From assembly GCF_000516555.1 (NCBI RefSeq), contig NZ_AZSJ01000007.1, forward strand, positions 557,376 to 621,375: DNA of 64,000 nt, given 5' to 3'. Source of the stretch: Afipia sp. P52-10 (GTDB lineage Bacteria; Pseudomonadota; Alphaproteobacteria; Rhizobiales; Xanthobacteraceae). Each line of letters opens with the position of its first letter. The first letter of the stretch is position 1. Made by a program: the position numbers and the translations under genes. The notes beneath the pieces were generated by a model that was not told the origin of the DNA, did not search any database, and worked only from the letters and a program-made list of their open reading frames with translations. Shown piece by piece: positions 35,526 to 45,333 of this stretch.

Positions 35526-36722
35526 ATGACCATCGCGACGCATCGGTTCGACGCCTTGATGAACATCACTGCCCGCCCGCCGGTGGTGTTCGTGCGCGGC
35601 GAAGGCTCGTATCTGTGGGACCAGCACGGCAAGCGCTATCTCGACTTCGTGCAGGGCTGGGCCGTCAACTGCCTCGGCCACGCGCCACCCGCACTGGTGC
35701 AGGCGCTGTCGCAGCAGGCGGCGACGCTGCTGACGCCAAGCCCCGCCTTCTACAACGAACCGTCGCTCGCGCTCGCCAATGCGCTGATCGAGCGAAGCGG
35801 CTTCGACCAAGTGTTCTTCACCAACTCCGGCGCCGAGGCCAACGAAGGCGCGATCAAGCTCGCACGCAAATACGGCTCCCTGCACAAATCCGGCGCGTTC
35901 GAGATCATCACCTTCCAGGGCGGTTTCCACGGCCGCACGCTGGCGACGATGTCGGCGTCGGGCAAGAAGGCGTTCGAACCGTTGTTCGAGCCGAAGGTGC
36001 CGGGCTTCCGGAAAGCCACGCTGAACGATCTCTCGTCGGTGGAAGCACTGATCGGGCCGCAGACCGTCGCCGTGATGCTTGAGCCGATCCAGGGCGAGGC
36101 CGGCGTATGGCCCGCGACGCATCAGTTCCTGCGCGACCTGCGCGCGCTGACCGAACAGCATGGCCTGCTGTTGATCCTCGACGAGATCCAGACCGGCATG
36201 GGGCGCACCGGCAAGCTGTTCCACTACGAGCACGCGGGCATCGCGCCGGACATCATGACGCTGGGCAAGGGCATCGGCGGCGGCGTACCGCTCGGCGCCC
36301 TGCTCGCGACCAAGCAGGCGTCGTGCTTCGCGCACGGCGACCAGGGCGGCACCTATAACGGCAACCCGCCGATGTGCGCGGCGGGGCTCGCAGTGCTCGA
36401 GGCTGTCAGCCAGCCAGAGTTTCTGAAAACGGTTGCCGAACGCGGCCATATGCTGGCCGCCGAACTGCAACGTGTGTCGGCGCGGCATGGTCTCGGCAGC
36501 GTGCGCGGCGAAGGCCTGCTGCTGGCGCTCGACCTGAAGCGGCCAATCGGCGCCACCATCGTCGCCGAGGCGCTTGGAGACGGACTGCTGCTGAACGCGC
36601 CGCAGCCGGACGCGCTGCGCTTCATGCCGGCGCTGAACGTCACGCGCGAACAGATCCTCATCATGACCGGCGGGCTCGACGCCATTCTGACCCGGCTCGG
36701 CGCGGCGCGCTGCGTTGCCTGA
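35526..36722 (+). CDS. argD: Acetylornithine/succinylornithine family aminotransferase
   Basis: A 398-residue class III PLP aminotransferase. The chosen ATG 35526 follows GGAGACCTGCC. PLP-binding features are [49 protein letters not shown] and the Schiff-base lysine K248 in [11 protein letters not shown]. The closest pattern is acetylornithine transaminase (ArgD) of arginine synthesis. The usual partner argF is not adjacent, so a second ArgD or another omega-aminotransferase cannot be excluded. The upstream leader suggests possible arginine-linked attenuation. Confidence 0.85.
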   Translation: MTIATHRFDALMNITARPPVVFVRGEGSYLWDQHGKRYLDFVQGWAVNCLGHAPPALVQALSQQAATLLTPSPAFYNEPSLALANALIERSGFDQVFFTNSGAEANEGAIKLARKYGSLHKSGAFEIITFQGGFHGRTLATMSASGKKAFEPLFEPKVPGFRKATLNDLSSVEALIGPQTVAVMLEPIQGEAGVWPATHQFLRDLRALTEQHGLLLILDEIQTGMGRTGKLFHYEHAGIAPDIMTLGKGIGGGVPLGALLATKQASCFAHGDQGGTYNGNPPMCAAGLAVLEAVSQPEFLKTVAERGHMLAAELQRVSARHGLGSVRGEGLLLALDLKRPIGATIVAEALGDGLLLNAPQPDALRFMPALNVTREQILIMTGGLDAILTRLGAARCVA

Positions 36723-36769
36723 AGTCTAGCGTGCGTATCGCGCAATACTGCGACATGCGCTCAGACGCG

Positions 36770-37744
36770 TTACGGCTTCAGGATCGAGGCGCCGGTGGTA
36801 ACCCTGCTCTCCAGGTCGCGATGCGCTTTGGCCGCATCCTTCAGCGCGTAGGCATGATGGATCGGCACCTGCAGGCTGCCGGAGATCACCGCGGCGAACA
36901 GCGTGTCGGCGGCCTCCAGCAGGTCGCGTCGCTTGGCGATGTAGTCGTTCAGCGTCGGCCGGGTCGCGAACAGCGAGCCGCGCCGCTGCAATTCACCGAC
37001 GGAGAATGGCGGCACCACGCCCGACGCATTGCCGAACGACACGAACATGCCGAGCGGACGCAGACAGTCGAGCGAGCCTGGGAACGTCATCTTGCCGACG
37101 CCGTCATAGACGACATTGCAGAGATCACCGCGGGTGATCTTCTTCACCTGGGCGACGAAATCCTCCTCGTTATAGAGGATGACGTGATCGCAGCCATTGC
37201 GCTCGGCGAGCTCCGCCTTCTCCTTGGAGCCGACCGTGCCGATGACGTTGGCGCCGAGCGCCTTCGCCCACTGACAGGCAAGAAGACCGATACCGCCGGC
37301 AGCCGCATGGATCAGCACGTTCTGTCCCGGCTCGACCTTGAAGGTCTTGTGCAGCAGGTAATGCACGGTCAGCCCCTTGAGCATCAGCACGGCCGCTTGC
37401 TCATAGGTGATCATGTCCGGCAGCTTCACCAGCCGCTCGGCCGGCATCACGCGCTCGCTCGCGTAGCCACCCAGGGCATAGGTGTAGGCCACCCGATCGC
37501 CGGGATGGAAATCGGTGACGCCGGGGCCAACCTCCAACACGTCGCCGGAGGCTTCGTTGCCAGCGATGAACGGCAGCTCGGGTGCCTTGTAGAGGCCGGT
37601 GCGGAAATAGGTGTCGATGAAATTCAACCCGCAGGCGCGCTGCCGGATGCGGACCTCACCCTTGCCGGGCGCGGGCACCTGGATGTCCTCGTAGGCGAGA
37701 ACCTCCGGTCCGCCCGTTGCGTGCACCCGCACTGCCTTGGTCAT
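36770..37744 (-). CDS. qor: NADPH:quinone oxidoreductase (zeta-crystallin type)
   Basis: A 324-residue zinc-free medium-chain dehydrogenase/reductase that reduces quinones with NADPH. The N-terminus MTKAVRVHATGGPEVLAYED is typical. The quinone oxidoreductase signature NVLIHAAAGGIGLLACQWAK includes the NADPH-binding glycines, and GNEASGDVLEVGPGVTDFHPG lies in the catalytic domain. No structural zinc cysteines are seen. It converges on the argD-like gene. Confidence 0.92.
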   Translation of the reverse strand: MTKAVRVHATGGPEVLAYEDIQVPAPGKGEVRIRQRACGLNFIDTYFRTGLYKAPELPFIAGNEASGDVLEVGPGVTDFHPGDRVAYTYALGGYASERVMPAERLVKLPDMITYEQAAVLMLKGLTVHYLLHKTFKVEPGQNVLIHAAAGGIGLLACQWAKALGANVIGTVGSKEKAELAERNGCDHVILYNEEDFVAQVKKITRGDLCNVVYDGVGKMTFPGSLDCLRPLGMFVSFGNASGVVPPFSVGELQRRGSLFATRPTLNDYIAKRRDLLEAADTLFAAVISGSLQVPIHHAYALKDAAKAHRDLESRVTTGASILKP

Positions 37745-37848
37745 TTCCCTTAACTCCTTGCCCTCAACTTCTCGCTTCGCGCAAGCCTATGACGGTGGCG
37801 AAGCCGAAACAACCGGCCAGTGCCCTGCCCCGTCGAATGCCGCAGCCG

Positions 37849-38613
37849 TCATTCCTGCTTGCGCGTGGTGATCACGCGCGTTCCCTTCATCCGGTTGCGC
37901 TTGGCGAGAATGTTGAACGCCTCAACCGCCACCGCGAATACGATCGAGAAGTAGATATAGCCGCGCGGAATGTGGAAGGCGAAGCCGTCGGCGACCAGGG
38001 CCACGCCGATCATCACCAGGAACGCCAGCGCGAGCATCTTGGTCGTCGGGTGCTCGGCGACGAAAGCCGCGACCGGCCCGGACGAGATGTACATCACCGC
38101 GCAGGCGATGATCACCGCAGCGATCATGATCTCGATCTGCTCGGCCATGCCGATCGCGGTGATGATCGAGTCGAGCGAGAACACCAGGTCGATGATGATG
38201 ATCTGGAAGATGATCCAGGCGAACGCGTTGCTGGCTCCCGACTTCTGCTCCTCGGCCGCGTCGTGCGCCTCGATCTCGGCGTGAATCTCGTGGGTCGCCT
38301 TGGCGATCAGGAACAAGCCGCCACCGATCAGAATGATGTCGCGCCAGGAGAAGCCGTTGCCCATGATGGTGATCACGGGCTTGGTCAGGCCGATCAGCCA
38401 GAACAGGATGCTGAGCAGCGCGATGCGGAAGATCAGCGCCAGCGCGAGACCAATTTGGCGTGCGCGCGTAGCCTGCGGTTCGGGCAGCCGCGACACCAGC
38501 ACCGACAGAAAGATCACGTTGTCGATGCCGAGCACGATCTCCAGCGCCGTCAGCGTCGCCAGCGCCGCCCAGGCTTCCGGGCTCGTCAGCAGTGCCATTA
38601 CGTTTTCCATCAT
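37849..38613 (-). CDS. TerC family integral membrane protein
   Basis: A 254-residue TerC protein with seven or so hydrophobic spans. Two conserved acidic membrane motifs are visible: ALEIVLGIDNVIFLSVL near the N-terminus and IDLVFSLDSIITAIG mid-protein. TerC proteins are linked to tellurite resistance and metal (manganese) export at the inner membrane. The ATG 38613 overlaps the pcs stop; ATG 38610 is equally possible. A much longer upstream frame is antisense-like and not part of the gene. Confidence 0.9.
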   Translation of the reverse strand: MMENVMALLTSPEAWAALATLTALEIVLGIDNVIFLSVLVSRLPEPQATRARQIGLALALIFRIALLSILFWLIGLTKPVITIMGNGFSWRDIILIGGGLFLIAKATHEIHAEIEAHDAAEEQKSGASNAFAWIIFQIIIIDLVFSLDSIITAIGMAEQIEIMIAAVIIACAVMYISSGPVAAFVAEHPTTKMLALAFLVMIGVALVADGFAFHIPRGYIYFSIVFAVAVEAFNILAKRNRMKGTRVITTRKQE

Positions 38614-39341
38614 CTCCTCGCCTTCGCAATCAGTCGGATAATCGGGTCGCTCAGCATCACATAGGCCGCGATCGCGCAGAGCACGGCGGTCACCGGTGTA
38701 GACACATAGAAGTCGTTCATGACGGCGATGGCGGCGAGTGCGGCACCCAGCACGACCAGGCTGATGTTGAGGACGCGCAAGCGCTCGGTCCGCACCGGAT
38801 GCATGACGTGGATCGGCAGGAAGGTCGCTGCAACCAACAAGGCCATCACAGCCGTCGCGGTCCAGGGCGATGGGCGCAGCAGGAACAGGTAGAACGCCGC
38901 AACGTTCCACAGCGTGGGGAAGCCGCGGAAATGATTGTCTGCCGTCTTCATCCGCAGGTCGGCGAAGTACAGTGCGCCGGAGATGACGATGGCGATGCCA
39001 GCCAGCGGCGCGAGATGCGGCACCAAAAGGCCGCTTGCGGCGATCGCATAGGCCGGCACGAAGACATAAGTGGTGAAATCGACCACGAGATCCAGGGTGT
39101 CGCCCGACCAGTTCGGCAAGGTCTGCGCCACCTTCAGCCGCCGCGCCAGCGGTCCATCGATCGCATCGACGACGAGCGCAATGCCGAGCCAGGCGAACAT
39201 CGCCGGCCAGTGGCCGCGAACCGCCGCCATCAGCGCCATGAACGCCAACCCCGCGCCCAGCGCCGTCAGCAGATGCACGGCGAACGCGCGGGCGCGGATC
39301 GCCACCGGCGCCGGGGGAGAATCTGCTTGCCGCCCAGTCAT
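38610..39341 (-). CDS. pcs: Phosphatidylcholine synthase
   Basis: A 243-residue CDP-alcohol phosphatidyltransferase that condenses CDP-diacylglycerol with choline to phosphatidylcholine in the inner membrane. The catalytic motif, D-G-x2-A-R-x8-G-x3-D-x3-D in its Pcs variant, is read as DAIDGPLARRLKVAQ followed by SGDTLDLVVDF. About eight hydrophobic segments follow. Pcs is typical of plant- or animal-associated Rhizobiales. It overlaps terC by a few bases. Confidence 0.93.
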   Translation of the reverse strand: MTGRQADSPPAPVAIRARAFAVHLLTALGAGLAFMALMAAVRGHWPAMFAWLGIALVVDAIDGPLARRLKVAQTLPNWSGDTLDLVVDFTTYVFVPAYAIAASGLLVPHLAPLAGIAIVISGALYFADLRMKTADNHFRGFPTLWNVAAFYLFLLRPSPWTATAVMALLVAATFLPIHVMHPVRTERLRVLNISLVVLGAALAAIAVMNDFYVSTPVTAVLCAIAAYVMLSDPIIRLIAKARR

Positions 39342-39454
39342 CGCAACTAGCTACCAGACTTTGGATTTTCTTGCACATCGGCTCGGAGCGGCCTACCTGC
39401 TGCAGGTGAGACTACCCATCCGGGCCTGTCATCAACCTTTATGAGCCAGCGTTC

Positions 39455-40663
39455 ATGGACAGTTCTGTGACAACGGAAACCGATGTTGCGGTGATCGGCG
39501 GCGGCCCCGCCGGTTTGACGACAGCGATTGCGCTGGCGCGCCGGGGCGTGCGGACCGTACTGGTCGCCCGCCTCGCCCCCTATGCCGACAACCGGACCAC
39601 CGCGCTGCTGCACGCCTCGGTGGCGGTGCTGGAGGAACTCGGCGCCTGGGAGGCTTGCCGCAATGCAGCAGCGCCGCTGCGGACGATGCGGCTGGTGGAT
39701 GACACCGGACGCTTGATCCGTGCTCCGGAACTCCATCTCGACTGCAACGAGATCGGCCTCGACGCATTCGGCTACAACATTGAGAACCGCATCCTGGTCG
39801 AGACGCTGGAACGGCGGGCAACGGACCTGCCTGCCCTCACCCGCATCGATGAGAATGCGGCCAGCATCGAGCCGTCCGAACATAACGTGACAGTGCGTAC
39901 CCAACAGGGCCGGACGCTGCACGTCCGCCTCGCGGTCGGCGCCGACGGCCGCAACTCGATCTGCCGCGAGGCGGCGCAGATCGGCGTGCGCAAACGCGCG
40001 CTCGATCAGTCGGCGCTGACGCTGAACATCGAGCACACCCGTCCACACGACGCGATCTCCACGGAATTTCATACCGCGCATGGGCCGTGCGTGTTCGTAC
40101 CGCTGCCGGGCAACCGATCCAGCGTCGTCTGGGTGATGCGACCGGAGGATGCCGAGTGGCGCGGAGCGCTCGATGATGACGCGCTGGCCCGCGAGGTCGA
40201 GCGCCAAGCGCATCATCATCTCGGCGCGCTGCGGGTCGGTCCCACCCGCCACGTCTTTCCCCTCGGCATCGAGCAGGCGGACAGGATCGCAGCCCATCGC
40301 ATCGCCCTCGTCGGCGAGGCCGCGCATGTGCTGCCGCCGATCGGCGCCCAGGGTCTCAATCTCGGCCTGCGCGATGCCGCCGACATCGGCGCCATCGCCG
40401 CCGATGCGCTGCTGCTGGAGCAGGATCCCGGATCACCGGCGACGCTGCAACGCTACGAGCGCAAGCGGCGGCTCGATATCCAGGGGCGCATCGCTGTGGT
40501 TGATTTCGCCAACCGCACACTGTTGTCGGATTTCCTGCCGGCGCAGGCGTTGCGCGCGGCCGGCATGCAGGCGCTGGCGTGGAGCGGCCCGATGCGCCGC
40601 TTCATCATGCGCCAGGCGATCGCGCCACTTTTTGCCGCCGGCCAGAACCGCGACGCGCGTTAG
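39455..40663 (+). CDS. UbiH/UbiF-family FAD monooxygenase
   Basis: A 402-residue flavoprotein hydroxylase. The FAD ADP-binding motif is VAVIGGGPAGLTTAIALAR, the NAD(P)H/FAD DG motif is LAVGADGRNSICREAA, and the second FAD motif is RIALVGEAAHVLPPIGAQGL. The GAQGLNLGLRDAA segment is typical of the ubiquinone-biosynthesis hydroxylases (UbiH, UbiF, UbiL). The likely role is a ring hydroxylation in ubiquinone synthesis; which carbon is modified is not decided here. It converges on the AEC gene with a four-base overlap. Confidence 0.88.
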   Translation: MDSSVTTETDVAVIGGGPAGLTTAIALARRGVRTVLVARLAPYADNRTTALLHASVAVLEELGAWEACRNAAAPLRTMRLVDDTGRLIRAPELHLDCNEIGLDAFGYNIENRILVETLERRATDLPALTRIDENAASIEPSEHNVTVRTQQGRTLHVRLAVGADGRNSICREAAQIGVRKRALDQSALTLNIEHTRPHDAISTEFHTAHGPCVFVPLPGNRSSVVWVMRPEDAEWRGALDDDALAREVERQAHHHLGALRVGPTRHVFPLGIEQADRIAAHRIALVGEAAHVLPPIGAQGLNLGLRDAADIGAIAADALLLEQDPGSPATLQRYERKRRLDIQGRIAVVDFANRTLLSDFLPAQALRAAGMQALAWSGPMRRFIMRQAIAPLFAAGQNRDAR

Positions 40664-41610
40664 AGACCGAGCAGCCCGCTCTTCAGCATCCACATGATGA
40701 GCGTCAGCGTCAGCACCGAAACGAGTGTGCCGAGCAGCACAGCGGTCGAGGCCGCCTCGACCCAGGTGTCGTATTGGCGCGCGATGATGAAGGCATTCAA
40801 CGCCGGCGGCAGCGAGGCCATCAACAGCGCGGTGGCGATCCATTGCGGATCGAACGGCCCGAGCAGCGTCAGCAGCGCGAACGCCATCAGCGGATGCAGC
40901 AGCAGCTTCACCGCGACGACGCCCGGCACCTCCCACGGCACCCGCTCGAACGGCCGCAGCGCCACCGTCACGCCTAGCGCGAACAGCGCCACCGGCGCTG
41001 CCGCATTCTGCAAGAATTCCAGCGTGCGATCGACCGCGATCGGCGGATTGAAATGCACGGCGGCAGCAAGCGCGCCAAGCCATGAGGCCACGATCAGCGG
41101 GTGGAACGCGATCTGTTTCGCGACGTGCCAAACGGTCGGCCACAGCGGCCGCCGGTCCGAGCCGAACACAGCCATCAGCATCGGCACGATCGAGAACAAG
41201 AAAATGTTATCGAAACAGAAGATCAGCGCCACCGGCACAGCCGCCGACGTGCCGAATGTGGCAAGTGCTAGCCCCGGCCCCATATAGCCGATGTTCCCGT
41301 AACCGCCGGCGAGTCCAGCCATGACCGCTTCGCGGGCGGTGCGGCCGCCGAGGAGCCGTGCGGCGATGGCGGCCGCGGCAAAGGCCAGCACCGTTCCGCA
41401 GGTGGTGGCGATCACGAACGGCGGGTTATTCAGTTGCTCGAACGGGGTTTTGGCAAGGATGCGGAAGAACAGCGCCGGTAGCGAAATATAGAGCAGAAAG
41501 AAATTGAGCCATGCCAGGCCCGTTTCCGGCAATCGGCGGAACTTGCCGCAAGCGAAGCCGATGAAGATGAGGCCAAAATACGGAAGCGAGAGGTTGAGGA
41601 CGTCAATCAT
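40660..41610 (-). CDS. AEC family transporter (auxin efflux carrier type)
   Basis: A 316-residue membrane protein with about ten hydrophobic spans, opening MIDVLNLSLPYFGLIFIGFA. Typical features are the LPALFFRILAKTPF segment, GGYGNIGYMGPGLAL and a C-terminal half with ASLPPALNAFIIARQYD. AEC carriers are secondary transporters, and bacterial members move malate, malonate or other small acids. The substrate here is unknown. It is divergent from hspQ. Confidence 0.9.
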   Translation of the reverse strand: MIDVLNLSLPYFGLIFIGFACGKFRRLPETGLAWLNFFLLYISLPALFFRILAKTPFEQLNNPPFVIATTCGTVLAFAAAAIAARLLGGRTAREAVMAGLAGGYGNIGYMGPGLALATFGTSAAVPVALIFCFDNIFLFSIVPMLMAVFGSDRRPLWPTVWHVAKQIAFHPLIVASWLGALAAAVHFNPPIAVDRTLEFLQNAAAPVALFALGVTVALRPFERVPWEVPGVVAVKLLLHPLMAFALLTLLGPFDPQWIATALLMASLPPALNAFIIARQYDTWVEAASTAVLLGTLVSVLTLTLIMWMLKSGLLGL

Positions 41611-41861
41611 GCAGCGGCACGTTTAATGCATCTCACGTTCAGATGCCTCGGCGTCATGCGTCTCACCGGCGCATATCGGCCCATGTCCATATCCGGCCAT
41701 GTCGCAGCTCCGGACGCGGCAAGGCGGGGATCAGACTGGAAACATGCCACTGCGGCGTCGGAGCCCTGTCCGCAACCGCGGCGACGAGGCCGCCAAAGCA
41801 ATACGATTCTAGGGTTTGCCCCTAGCATCGGCCACAATCATGGTCTATTCGACAAGATGCG

Positions 41862-42191
41862 ATGAAGACACGAACCGCCAAATTTCAGATCGGGCAGATC
41901 GTCCGCCACCGGGTTTTCGCATTCCGGGGGGTGATCTTCGACATCGATCCGGAGTTCAACAACACCGAGGAGTGGTGGCTGTCGATCCCCGAGGAGGTGC
42001 GCCCTCACAAGGATCAGCCGTTCTATCACCTGCTCGCCGAGAACTCCGAGAGCGAGTACATCGCCTATGTCTCGGAACAGAATTTGCTGCCCGACAATTC
42101 GGGCGAGCCGGTGCGACATTCGCAGGTCTCCGAGATTTTCATCAAGGACAAATCCGGCGGCTACCGCCAGCGCAACCCGTCGCTGAACTGA
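41862..42191 (+). CDS. hspQ: Heat shock protein HspQ
   Basis: A 109-residue HspQ/YccV-like protein. KFQIGQIVRHRVFAFRGVIF, EEWWLSIPEEVRPHKDQPFY and YVSEQNLLPD are family hallmarks. In enterobacteria HspQ is a heat-induced hemimethylated-DNA-binding protein and a specificity factor for Lon protease. The start is ATG 41862. A CTAGGG/CCCTAG inverted repeat lies about 40 bases upstream, and a bidirectional terminator follows. Confidence 0.93.
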   Translation: MKTRTAKFQIGQIVRHRVFAFRGVIFDIDPEFNNTEEWWLSIPEEVRPHKDQPFYHLLAENSESEYIAYVSEQNLLPDNSGEPVRHSQVSEIFIKDKSGGYRQRNPSLN

Positions 42192-42333
42192 GCTGCTGAC
42201 TTCATCCGGTCGTCACCTTGCGCTGATGCGCAAGCGACGTGCATGCGCGCCGCAATCGCCCATCTCGTTTCGACCTCCACACCATTGGTGCATTCGCATG
42301 GGCGGATCGCACAAGCAGACATCTTCACACGCA

Positions 42334-42364
42334 AAAGGCGCGCATCGCTGCGCGCCTTTGTTTT
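42334..42364. terminator. Bidirectional intrinsic terminator
   Basis: The stem AAAGGCGCGC (42334-42343) with GCGCGCCTTT (42350-42359) closes a six-base loop. Rightward it is followed by GTTTT; leftward the complement ends in CCTTTTGC. It serves hspQ from the left and the convergent ialB-like gene from the right. Confidence 0.88.
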
Positions 42365-42407
42365 CGGGCCGTCTGAAAGGCTTACGCCTGACGTCCAACC
42401 GGACAGC

Positions 42408-43181
42408 TTACTTCGCCGCCGGGTTGGCGGGCTGCTGCGCTTCCAGCCGCTTGCGGGCCTCTTCGGCGCGCTTCTGCAGTTCTTCCTGCAACTTCTTCTG
42501 CTGCTCCTCGAACACCTTCGGGTCAGTCGGCGGACCGTCATAGGCCTTGCCGAAATCGGTGAGCGGTAGCGGCAGCGTCAGCGGCTGACCATTGGCATTG
42601 ATCGCTTGCACGATCAGCGCCTGGCTCTTCTTCAGGTTGGCCAGCATTTCCGGCGTGGCCTCGTAGTCCGACATGCAGCCATTAGCGAAGCAGATCACAT
42701 ACGGGCTCTGCTGCGGCTGGTTCTGATCGATGATGATGCGGGTGCCGTGCACGAGCTGCATGCCGAGCGGCAGCGTCACGCGCAGCACCTTCTTCGGCTC
42801 GCCTTCCGGCTCGATAATCACGGCGGCGACCACCGGCTGGCCTGATTCGATGCGGCCGTCCTTGCCGGTGAAGCAGACCTGCTTGGCGTTGGCATCCTGG
42901 CCCTTGAGGCAGAATTTGGTCCAGGGCGAGTAGATCAGCTGCACCTGATCCTGCTGCGCCTGCGGCTGCTGTTGGGCGGGCTGCTGTTGGGCTGCGGCCG
43001 GCGGCGCGTCCTTCTTGGCAGGGGCCTTCGGGGCCGCCTTCGGCGGGGCCTTGGGAGCAGGCTGCTGGGCCGGCTGCTGCGCAGCGGCGGGCAACATCGC
43101 AAAAGCAAGAGCGGCGGCGGCGAGCCCGGCGGTAACCCGCCCACGCGGCAAAGCCAGCGCGGACAAGAGACGGCTATTCAT
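42408..43181 (-). CDS. Invasion-associated locus B (IalB) family protein
   Basis: A 257-residue exported protein. The start at ATG 43181 gives a signal peptide ending MLPAAAQQ; a longer frame to 43364 is not supported. A low-complexity Pro/Ala/Gln/Lys linker (about residues 35-85) precedes the IalB domain (YSPWTKFCLKGQDANAKQVC, VTLPLGMQLVHGTRIIID, SPYVICFANGCMSDYEA). Four cysteines probably form two disulphides. The C-terminus is a charged helix rich in Glu, Gln and Lys. IalB was named in Bartonella, but relatives are widespread in free-living Rhizobiales. Confidence 0.9.
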   Translation of the reverse strand: MNSRLLSALALPRGRVTAGLAAAALAFAMLPAAAQQPAQQPAPKAPPKAAPKAPAKKDAPPAAAQQQPAQQQPQAQQDQVQLIYSPWTKFCLKGQDANAKQVCFTGKDGRIESGQPVVAAVIIEPEGEPKKVLRVTLPLGMQLVHGTRIIIDQNQPQQSPYVICFANGCMSDYEATPEMLANLKKSQALIVQAINANGQPLTLPLPLTDFGKAYDGPPTDPKVFEEQQKKLQEELQKRAEEARKRLEAQQPANPAAK

Positions 43182-43398
43182 TGCGGAAAACCCTTTCCTG
43201 GACCGAATAATTTCGACCGCGACTGGATCGCGGAGAATGGGGCCTTGGCCGGCTGTCTCGTCGCCAAATGGGGCGGCAGCGTGACCGGAGCCGGCAGCCC
43301 CTTGTTTGACGCCCGCCTTCCATACAACGCTTGCGAAAAAGATCAATGCCGACAAGCCTTGCACTCACACCCTGAACGCTCATGCGGGGCGCGTGCCT

Positions 43399-45333
43399 AT
43401 GCTAAATTCCACCATGGAATTCAGGCGAATCAGTGGGGGGAACGCTGCCGCCGCGCCGGACCGGGCGCCGTCCGCCGTACGGCCAGCTGGATTGCGCGCG
43501 GTGGATACCGCACAGCTCTCGCGCCGAAGGGCTCTGGCCGGCTTGCTGGCTTCCGCGGGCGTGCTGTTCCAAGGCCTGGCCTCCGCCAGCGAACCAGGCA
43601 GCATCAGCGGAACGGCGATCGCCATGCATGGCGAGCCCGCATTCCCCGATGCGACCATGCCTTACGTCAATCCGGACGCGCCGAAGGGCGGCCGGCTCGT
43701 GTTCGGGGTGCTCGGAACCTTCGACAGCCTCAATCCGATGATCGTCAAGGGCCTCGCCCTACCGCAGATTCGCGGCTACGTGGTGGAAAGCCTGTTGGCG
43801 CGCGGCCACGACGAGCCGTTCACGCTATACGCGCTGCTCGCCGAGAGCATCGAGACCGATGCCGAGCGCAGCTACGTTACCTTCCGCATCAATCCGAAGG
43901 CGCGCTTCTCCGACGGCACGCCGGTCACCGCCGAGGACGTGCTGTTCTCGCGCGAGCTGCTGCGCACCAAGGGGCGCCCCAATCACCGGCTGTTCTACGC
44001 CAAGATCACCAAGGCCGAGGCGCTCGATGCCCGTACCGTCCGCTTCGATCTCACCGGCGCCAACGATCGCGAGCTGCCGCTGATCATTGGCCTGATGCCG
44101 GTCCTGCCGAAGCACGCCACCGACGAAGCGACCTTCGAGGAAACCTCGCTGACGGCGCCGATCGGCAGCGGTCCCTATCGCGTCGGCCATGTCCGCGCCG
44201 GCACCAGCATCACGCTCACGCGCAATCCCGATTATTGGGGCCGCGACCTGCCGATCAATCGCGGGATGTGGAATTTTGACGAGGTCCGGTTCGAATTCTT
44301 CCGCGATGCCAACACCGCGTTCGAAGCCTACAAGCGCGGGCTGTACGACTTCCGGATCGAGACCGAACCGCTGCGCTGGGCGACCGGCTACGATGTCCCG
44401 GCACTGCGCGAGGGCAAGCTCGTGAAGGAAGAGCTTGCCAACGGCCAGCCGCAACCGTCCGACTTCCTGGTCTTCAACACGCGCCGCCCGCAATTCGCCG
44501 ACATTCGCGTGCGCGAGGCGCTGACGCTATTGCTCGACTTCGCCTGGATCAACAAGAACTACTTCTTCGGCCTGTACCGCCGCTCGGGCAGCTATTTTCC
44601 AGGCTCCGAGCTTGCCGCCTATGGCCGGCCCGCGAGCCCGGCCGAACTCACGCTGCTGCAGCCCTATATGAGCAGGCTGCGGCCCGACATCCTCGACGGC
44701 TCGTACAAGCTGCCGCAGTACGACGCGTCCGGACGCGACCGCGAGGCGCTGCGGCGCGCGCTCGGTCTGCTCGCTGACGCGGGCTATCAGATCTCCGGCA
44801 ACGTACTGAAACATCGTCAGACCGGCGAACCGTTCAGCTTCGAGATTATGGTGACGACCCGCGACCAGGAACGGATCGCCCTCATCTTCGCCCGCGATCT
44901 CAAGCGCGCCGGCATCACCGCCCGTATTCGCGTCGTCGATGCGGTACAGTTCGATCAGCGCCGTATCGCCTTCGATTTCGACATGATCCAGAACCGCTGG
45001 GACCAGTCGCTGTCGCCGGGCAACGAACAGGCCTTCTACTTCGGCAGCGCGGCCGCTGATGCGAACGGATCGCGCAACTACATGGGCGTCAAGAGCCCGG
45101 CTGTCGATGCGATGATCGAGGCCCTGCTCAAGACGCGCGATCAGGCGGATTTCGTCGCCGCCGTCCGCGCCCTCGACCGGGCACTGATGTCAGGCTTCTA
45201 CGTGATCCCGGTTTTCAACGTGCCCAGCCAGTGGGTGTCGCGCTGGACACGCATTCAGCGGCCGGAACGGACCTCGCTCTCCGGCATCCTTCCCGAAACC
45301 TGGTGGCAGGCTCCAGATGCAAGACGGCCATAG
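43399..45333 (+). CDS. Extracellular solute-binding protein, family 5 (YejA-like)
   Basis: A 644-residue periplasmic binding protein of the peptide/nickel/opine class. The N-terminus carries a twin-arginine-like SRRRALAGLLASAG stretch and an AFA-type cleavage region. The fold is evident from FGVLGTFDSLNPMIVKG, VTFRINPKARFSDGTPVTAE and TLTRNPDYWGRDLPIN. YejA members bind oligopeptides such as microcin C. No permease or ATPase genes are adjacent. The start is uncertain between ATG 43399, ATG 43414 and 43306. Its 3' end overlaps the next gene by 17 bases. Confidence 0.88.
   Translation: MLNSTMEFRRISGGNAAAAPDRAPSAVRPAGLRAVDTAQLSRRRALAGLLASAGVLFQGLASASEPGSISGTAIAMHGEPAFPDATMPYVNPDAPKGGRLVFGVLGTFDSLNPMIVKGLALPQIRGYVVESLLARGHDEPFTLYALLAESIETDAERSYVTFRINPKARFSDGTPVTAEDVLFSRELLRTKGRPNHRLFYAKITKAEALDARTVRFDLTGANDRELPLIIGLMPVLPKHATDEATFEETSLTAPIGSGPYRVGHVRAGTSITLTRNPDYWGRDLPINRGMWNFDEVRFEFFRDANTAFEAYKRGLYDFRIETEPLRWATGYDVPALREGKLVKEELANGQPQPSDFLVFNTRRPQFADIRVREALTLLLDFAWINKNYFFGLYRRSGSYFPGSELAAYGRPASPAELTLLQPYMSRLRPDILDGSYKLPQYDASGRDREALRRALGLLADAGYQISGNVLKHRQTGEPFSFEIMVTTRDQERIALIFARDLKRAGITARIRVVDAVQFDQRRIAFDFDMIQNRWDQSLSPGNEQAFYFGSAAADANGSRNYMGVKSPAVDAMIEALLKTRDQADFVAAVRALDRALMSGFYVIPVFNVPSQWVSRWTRIQRPERTSLSGILPETWWQAPDARRP

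Noticed and set aside
41809-41825. CTAGGG/CCCTAG inverted repeat before hspQ
   Set aside because: Only six bases per arm with a short loop. This is too weak to call an operator or terminator without conservation data.
42408-43181. Virulence factor reading of the IalB-like gene
   Set aside because: The family is widespread in non-pathogenic Rhizobiales. The name reflects Bartonella work and does not imply invasion here.
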